Source: Aselliscus stoliczkanus
Lineage: Eukaryota > Chordata > Mammalia > Chiroptera > Hipposideridae
Length of the DNA stretch: 64,000 nucleotides
Assembly: GCA_033961575.1 (NCBI GenBank)
Contig: CM066736.1
Coordinates: 5,055,501-5,119,500, forward strand
Direction: 5' to 3'
Shown here: positions 59,046-64,000 of the stretch, piece by piece
How the letters are laid out: each line of letters starts with the position of its first letter
Position numbering within the stretch: the first letter of the stretch is position 1
Notes under the pieces: model-generated
Databases searched by the model: none
Told to the model about the DNA's origin: nothing
What the model saw: the letters and a program-made list of their open reading frames with translations, nothing else
Made by a program: the position numbers and the translations under genes

Positions 59046-59498
59046 GTGCACTCAATCACTTCTGAGCGATTAAGCCAAAAGGCCAATGGTCACTATATAA
59101 AGAACTTTTACAAACTGACCTGAACAAGACAAATAACCCATACAGAAATGGACTTGGACTATAAATAGAAGAGCAAACCCAGATGGCCAGCAAATGTATG
59201 AAAACACCCTCACATTCAACAGTGGTCAGAAAAATGCAAATTAAAGAAGCAGTGAGACATCAGCTTATATCCATCAGATAGACACACACAAAAACGCACG
59301 ATAATATCAAATGCAAGCAGGGATATGGAGGAAAGAGCACGGTTATTCATGTGAAAGTTTGCAGTCATTGGGGAAAGCAATCTGGCAACAGCTGTTCACA
59401 TTGAAACTAAACATGCCCTTTCACCCATTAATCCCATTCCTGGGAATCTGTTCCGAAGAAATAAAAACACCAATACGTAAGGACAAGGATGTTTTTGG

Positions 59499-59502
<4 letters not shown>

Positions 59503-59531
<29 letters not shown>
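59503..59531. repeat. GT dinucleotide microsatellite
   Basis: About 14 GT units within the L1 relic. Confidence 0.9.
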
Positions 59532-59533
<2 letters not shown>

Positions 59534-60343
59534 CAGAAAACTGGCCAGAGTGAATGCCCATCCAAAGGAAAAGGAAAAGGGGGACGACTGATTGAATTAT
59601 GCTACATCCACTCTAGACATATTTCAATAAAATAAATTCAATCAGGTTCGCTACCTGGACAAAAGGGCTGGCTAACATGTTTTGGTGAGTCCACAGTGTT
59701 TTTACAGAGTCCTGCAGGTTTCTGCGTCTGCATGTATATATGCTTTCCTGCAAATGTTTCTATGAGAGACCAAGTCTGCTCTCCAAAGGTCCACGGTGCA
59801 TATACAAACACGCGATACATGAGTGGCATTGACATTTCTTGGTGGTGGGAGAAGATGTAGAGACATCAGAGCCCTCATACATGGCTGCTGGGAATGTAAG
59901 ACGCCACTGCTGTGAGAGACAACTGAGCAGCTCCTCAATCAGTTAAACATCGAGTTACCATAGGACCCAGCAATTCCGCTCCTACGAATAGACCCAAGAG
60001 AATTGAAACGGGGCAAACAAAACCTTGAACACAAATGTTCACAGCAGTACTTTTCACAATGGCCAAAATAGAAGACAACCCAAATGTCCATACACAAATG
60101 TGGTCTATCTGTACAGAAGAATATAATTCAGCCATAAAAAGGAATGAAATTCTGACACACGCTCCAATGTGGATAAACACTGAAAACACGATGCGAGTGA
60201 AAGAAGCTCAGACACAAAAGACCACACAAAGTGTATGATTCCGTTTACAGGAAATGTCCAGGATAGGCAAATCCACAGACAGAATAGTTAAAATAACGAA
60301 TTTTTTATTATGCGTATTTTATCACAATAAGGAAACAATTCTG

Positions 60344-60856
60344 AGGGCTGGCCAAGTGGCTCAGTTGGTTAAGAGTTGGCTTAGAATGCAAGCTCTGAGC
60401 AACAGGGCTGCTGGTTTGATTCCCACGTGGGCCAGTGAACGCTGCACCTGAGCTGAGCTGTTGCTGAGCTGCCAACAGGTGGCAGGATGGCTCAGCTGGT
60501 GTAACAACAAGATTGCCCGTTCAGTGGTGGGCTACGCCCATCCGCAACTAAGACTGAACTCGGCAACTTAGGCTGAGCTACCCCCCGGATGGCTCAGTGG
60601 ATAGGGTGCGCGCTCTTACCAACAAGGCTGCTAGTTCAACTCCCACATGGGATGGTGGCTACGCCCACCTGCAACTAAGACTGAACACAGCACCTTGAGC
60701 TTAGAAGCCACGAGCTCCCAACGGGAAGCCAGATGGCGACTGGCACCCTCCACAATGAAGATTGAAGAACAACAACTTGGCAGGTCCCCTCCCCCAATTC
60801 CCCAACACTGTTCCTGTCCCCCAATTCCCCAATAAAAAAAAACTTTAAAAAAAAAA
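60344..60856 (+). repeat. Trimeric tRNA-derived SINE (~510 bp)
   Basis: Three tRNA-like units (GGCTCAGTTGGTTAAGAG; GGCTCAGCTGGTGTAACA; GGATGGCTCAGTGGATAGGG) and the CCCCAATAAAA end. Carries CCAACAGGTGGCAG at 60472-60485. Confidence 0.88.
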
Positions 60857-61320
60857 GAAAACAATTTATGGAAGGGACAATCAAGGGAAAAAGTCTGAAA
60901 GGGCAAGTTGGGGAGATGCTGTAATGGAAAAAAGGATGGAGAAACACTGAGATAAAGACTAGCCTGTATCTCAACACATTCAAGATCCTCACCCTTCAAG
61001 CAAATGCCTAAATAATTCCCCATTATTATTTCTTTTTAATAGTGAAGGACCTTGTTGGCCCCTGAGGTAAGCAACCCCCTCTCCTCGCTTTCTAATCCAA
61101 GATTTGGGGTGTGTTCTTTCACAGCCTACAATATTTTGAGTTTAATCACTGCTTCTCATCAACTTTTCTCTGACTCTGTGTTATTTGGGATCTTGAGTTA
61201 TAAAAAAAATCAAGCGCACGCTCAGGTTACCTGAGGTAATGGAAGTTCTATAAGACAATTCCAGAGACGTGAGAAAGCTCTCGAAACTGTTGGGCCTCTT
61301 AGAAAACCGGAACATACCAT

Positions 61321-61424
61321 TTTTTTTTTTGAGGGCAGTGTCACTGGCCCTCATATGTGGGACCTTAACTGGGGCCGCTGGCGTCCAAGCCAGCACCTAA
61401 CCACCGCACCATTCAGCCGGCCCT
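61321..61424 (-). repeat. Short tRNA-like SINE
   Basis: Minus-strand copy between GGAACATACCAT repeats (61309-61320, 61425-61436). Confidence 0.93.
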
Positions 61425-61806
61425 GGAACATACCATCTTAAGTCAAGTACAAAATGCCATCTGTTAGAAGGTATATCATTATTTTATGGGCCACGAAGAA
61501 AGGAAAGGAATACTCACAATGAAACCATGGCATACTTCTTTCTCATCACTTCACATTTTCTTTTGATACTTTTGGTCTCAGGCATTGGTTTTTTTATTTT
61601 CTGTGTCATTCTTGTGCATCTCTAAAAAGGAAAATGTAACTGAAATCAGTCGATTAAGGTAATCCTACAACGTCTTCAGGTTTAGAAATTGACGTTTAAG
61701 ATCAGTTTTCAACTCTCACACTGAGGTCCGTGTTTTTCAAGCACTATCGTCCTTTGTTCCTCAAGAATGATGGGGATGCAGCATTTTTAAAAAGACTTAA
61801 AAGCCA

Positions 61807-62082
61807 TTGATTGGCACTGGGTTCTTCCACGGGCTCAGTCATCATGGAGGGGTGCCTCCTTTTGACTCCTCCTGTGGAATGTTGCTGAACATGTCTGCCC
61901 CCGCCCTACCTCACCCCTCTCCAACCCTTGGGTTCTCACGAATGAAGAGATTGCTCCACTGTGTCCCCAAGCCCTTGGCCCCCATTCTGTGCCTTTTGAC
62001 CTTGATGCTCTTGGTGTTCACCTACCTGCAGACAGTGTCAGTCACTACTGCCTCACCAAAAGCGATCATTAAGGCACCATCC
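61807..62082 (+). other. Unassigned short ORF with a membrane-anchor-like segment
   Basis: An open frame of ~92 codons runs into a SINE. It contains a basic stretch (FSRMKRLLHCVPK) followed by ~20 hydrophobic residues (LAPILCLLTLMLLVFTYLQ), as in type II signal anchors. I do not recognise a family, there are no splice signals I trust, and a chance ORF is quite possible. Confidence 0.2.
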
Positions 62083-62083
62083 A

Positions 62084-62508
62084 GGGGCCGGCCGAGGGGC
62101 TCAGTTGGTAAGAGCATGAGTTCTGGACAGCGGGGCTGCCAGTTTGATTCCCACATGCGCCACTGAGCTGCACCCTCTACAGCTAAGACTGTGAACAACA
62201 GCTCAACCTGGAGCTGGGCTGTTCTGAGTGGCCAGCGATGGTGTAAGTTGCAGTGGGCTGCCATGAGCTACCTTAAGTGGCCAGCAAGCCAGCGTGAGCG
62301 GCCGGCAGCTGGCGTGAGCTGCCATGAGCCAGCATGAGTGGCCATCCAATGGCTGGCGAGTGACTGTCTCATCCAGGAAGAACGCAATGATCACAATACC
62401 AACATGGAACAGTGAAGTGGCATCCTCCACAACTAGACTAAAGAACAAAAGAACAACTTGGCTGTTCCCCTCCCCCAATTCCCAATAAAAATCTTTTAAA
62501 AAAAAGAC
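62084..62508 (+). repeat. Chimeric SINE with GC-rich body, second copy
   Basis: Head GGCCGGCCGAGGGGCTCAG of the long-SINE type, then the same body as 27951-28374 (CTGGAGCTGGGCTG, GTGGGCTGCCATGAGC, AACGCAATGATCACAATACC), ending CCCAATAAAAATC. Flanking duplication weak. Confidence 0.85.
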
Positions 62509-62885
62509 ATCATCTATTGTTAGACACACTCCAAAATGTTAAAATGGAAAGAAGCAACACAAAAAGAGACATTTTTCCTACATCGATGGTATGCCAGGAA
62601 AGAGAAGTGCTAGCACTGTCACTCTTCTCATGATGTGGCTTCGCTTGGCTGTGGCTTTAACTGCTGACTTGCTGTCTCCCTCCTTCATGGCTTTTGTTTA
62701 CTCATACTGTCTGCTGACCGTCTTCTTTCTGGGTCTCTTGGCTTTTGCACAGCTCCAATGGGGGTGTCTATTTCTTGCATGTCTTGTGTTCAAATGTCCA
62801 CAGAGGACCCTAATGGATTGTTGTCACTGTCCAGCACCATCCCTAATGGGCAGAGGATATCATTGTGTCTATGATCAATGTCCAG

Positions 62886-63347
62886 TTGTAGTGGGTTGAA
62901 TGGTGACCCCCTCAAAAGGTAATACCCATAGCCTAACCTGAGGAACCTCACTTGTGAATGAGACCTATTTGGAAAAAGGGCCCCCACAGATATAATTAAA
63001 TTTAGGGTCTCAAGATGAGATCATCCTGGATTATGGGGATGGGCCCCAAATCCCATGACAAGTGAGTGTCCTTATAAGATCCACAGAGAGGAGAGGCCGT
63101 GTGAAGACAGAGGAAGAGATTGCAGTGATGCAATTGCAAGCCAAGAAACTCCTGCAGCCACCAGAAGCTGGACGAGGCAGGCAAGAAAGGATTTTCCCGT
63201 AGCGCCTTTGGAAGGAGCCTGGCCCTGCCAACACCTTGATTTCAGATTTCTGGCTTCCAGACTATGAGAGAACACATTTCTGTGGTTTGAAGCCACGAGG
63301 TGTGTGGTAATCTGTTGCGGCAACTCCAGGAAATGAATCCACCAGTA
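62886..63347 (+). repeat. MLT1-like (ERVL-MaLR) LTR
   Basis: Same family as 25218-25665: TAGTGGGTTGAATGGTGACC, TCAAGATGAGATCATCCTGG, GATTTCTGGCTTCCAGACTA, TGAGAGAACACATTTCTGTG. Solo, without internal genes. Confidence 0.75.
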
Positions 63348-64000
63348 TAGGGTGCCCTTTTGCGGAAAGCTTATGCGCTAGGCCACCTCACGTGCTGTCA
63401 GCCTCTGGGTGACTTTCCTGGGCATGAGCACCAACAGCTGGTCTAGTCAACCGAAGCCAGACGGTGACATGCAATGGTATTTGAGCCATGGACGTCTCTT
63501 CCAGCAGCAGAGTGACATGAGTGATTATGATTTGATTTTCAAAAAACTTCCCTGCTCTGGCCTGCTCTGGGTCTAAAACAATCGTTTGTCTTCAAACTTA
63601 GTATTGTTTTTCTTATGAACGTTAAATTGAAAACAAATTAGTCCTAAAGCTCTTAGGCTCTAAATAGTGTCCACGAGCCTGCACTTGGCCTCGCTGGCTT
63701 ACTGAGGGACTTCGCAGACATTTTCTGATGTAACCATGTCCCCTAACATTACAAGGAACTGCTGAGGCTCTTCGACCTGTCTACTGTCATGGAGGGTCCA
63801 ATCAGAATACTTCCTCTCTTCTACACTTTCGTAGCACCCTGTACTTTTTTTTTTCTTCATAGCATTTATCACAATGTTAAGTATTTATAACTGTTTACTT
63901 AACCTCCATCTCCTTCACACTGAAAGCTCTATGAGGATGGGAACTAGAGTCTCTGGTTTATCATCATTTCCCCAGTGCCTTGCATGGTGCCTGACACATA

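Larger units (their letters stand above)
58650..60340 (+). repeat. Old L1 relic, ORF2 C-terminal part and 3' region
   Basis: ATGACAAAGGATACCATAAA; AAAATGCAAATTAAAGAAGC; GAGTTACCATAGGACCCAGC; CAGCAGTACTTTTCACAATG; ATAATTCAGCCATAAAAAGG, in L1 order. Interrupted by an MIR (about 58800-59045) and a GT microsatellite. Frame is broken throughout. Confidence 0.8.
43860..64000. other. Gene-free flank dominated by repeats (~20 kb)
   Basis: No coding exon can be supported on either strand. In the syntenic human locus the next gene past HCAR2 is KNTC1, which I do not see here. Visible content: an L2-like relic at about 44690-45060, SINEs, microsatellites, MIRs (49160-49290, 58800-59045), L1 relics, MLT1-like LTRs and LTR-like repeats, listed separately. 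Stretches 47100-47990, 57300-58090, 58240-58640 and 63360-64000 contain nothing I can identify. Confidence 0.6.

Noticed and set aside
62591..62899. A 102-codon hydrophobic ORF
   Set aside because: No recognised family, no splice signals, and it merges into an LTR repeat; most likely chance.

Overview
The window is mammalian nuclear DNA and most probably comes from a bat. Genes are split into short exons by GT-AG introns (one intron starts with GC), promoters sit in CpG islands, and about a third of the visible non-coding sequence is interspersed repeats. The young repeats are tRNA-derived SINEs whose 5' ends read like GGCCGGCCGAGTGGCGCAG or GGCTCAGTTGGTTAAGAG, and the longer ones end in AATAAAATCTTT. 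To my knowledge that style belongs to bats (VES / Rhin-1 type T+ SINEs), with rhinolophoid bats the best guess. The species is inferred, not proven.

Layout. Positions 1-3729 hold the 5' end of CCDC62 on the minus strand (exon 1 at 3694-3729, exon 2 at 1520-1712; the rest lies before base 1), with a CpG-rich promoter at about 3340-3990. Positions 7248-18560 hold DENR, complete on the minus strand: seven coding exons that splice exactly in frame to 198 codons, and a CpG-island promoter at 18180-19080 that contains a 108-bp tandem duplication. Positions 32152-33192 hold HCAR1 (lactate receptor) and 41859-42950 hold HCAR2 (niacin / beta-hydroxybutyrate receptor). Both are intact single-exon genes on the plus strand. 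The order CCDC62-DENR-HCAR1-HCAR2 is the inverted equivalent of human 12q24.31, without the hominoid-specific HCAR3. From 43.9 kb to the end I find no convincing gene, only repeats.

The genes are not an operon-like system. DENR is a general translation factor, CCDC62 is a germ-cell coiled-coil protein, and the two HCARs are tandem paralogous Gi-coupled metabolite receptors that in other mammals restrain lipolysis.

Repeats. There are 17 free-standing copies of a ~100-bp tRNA-like SINE, plus one fused to another body. There are also longer dimeric and trimeric SINEs, MIR, L2 and L1 relics, MLT1-like LTRs, two copies of another LTR-like repeat, and a TA-flanked MITE with long terminal inverted repeats inside DENR. 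Two places show several SINEs stacked at one target sequence. I found no sign of an undescribed defence, biosynthetic or mobile-gene system. The most useful oddities are the DENR GC-AG intron and 20-nt microexon, the duplicated NRF1/GC-box promoter unit, the three-codon upstream ORF whose stop overlaps the HCAR2 start, and the SINE modularity and CTCF-like motifs.
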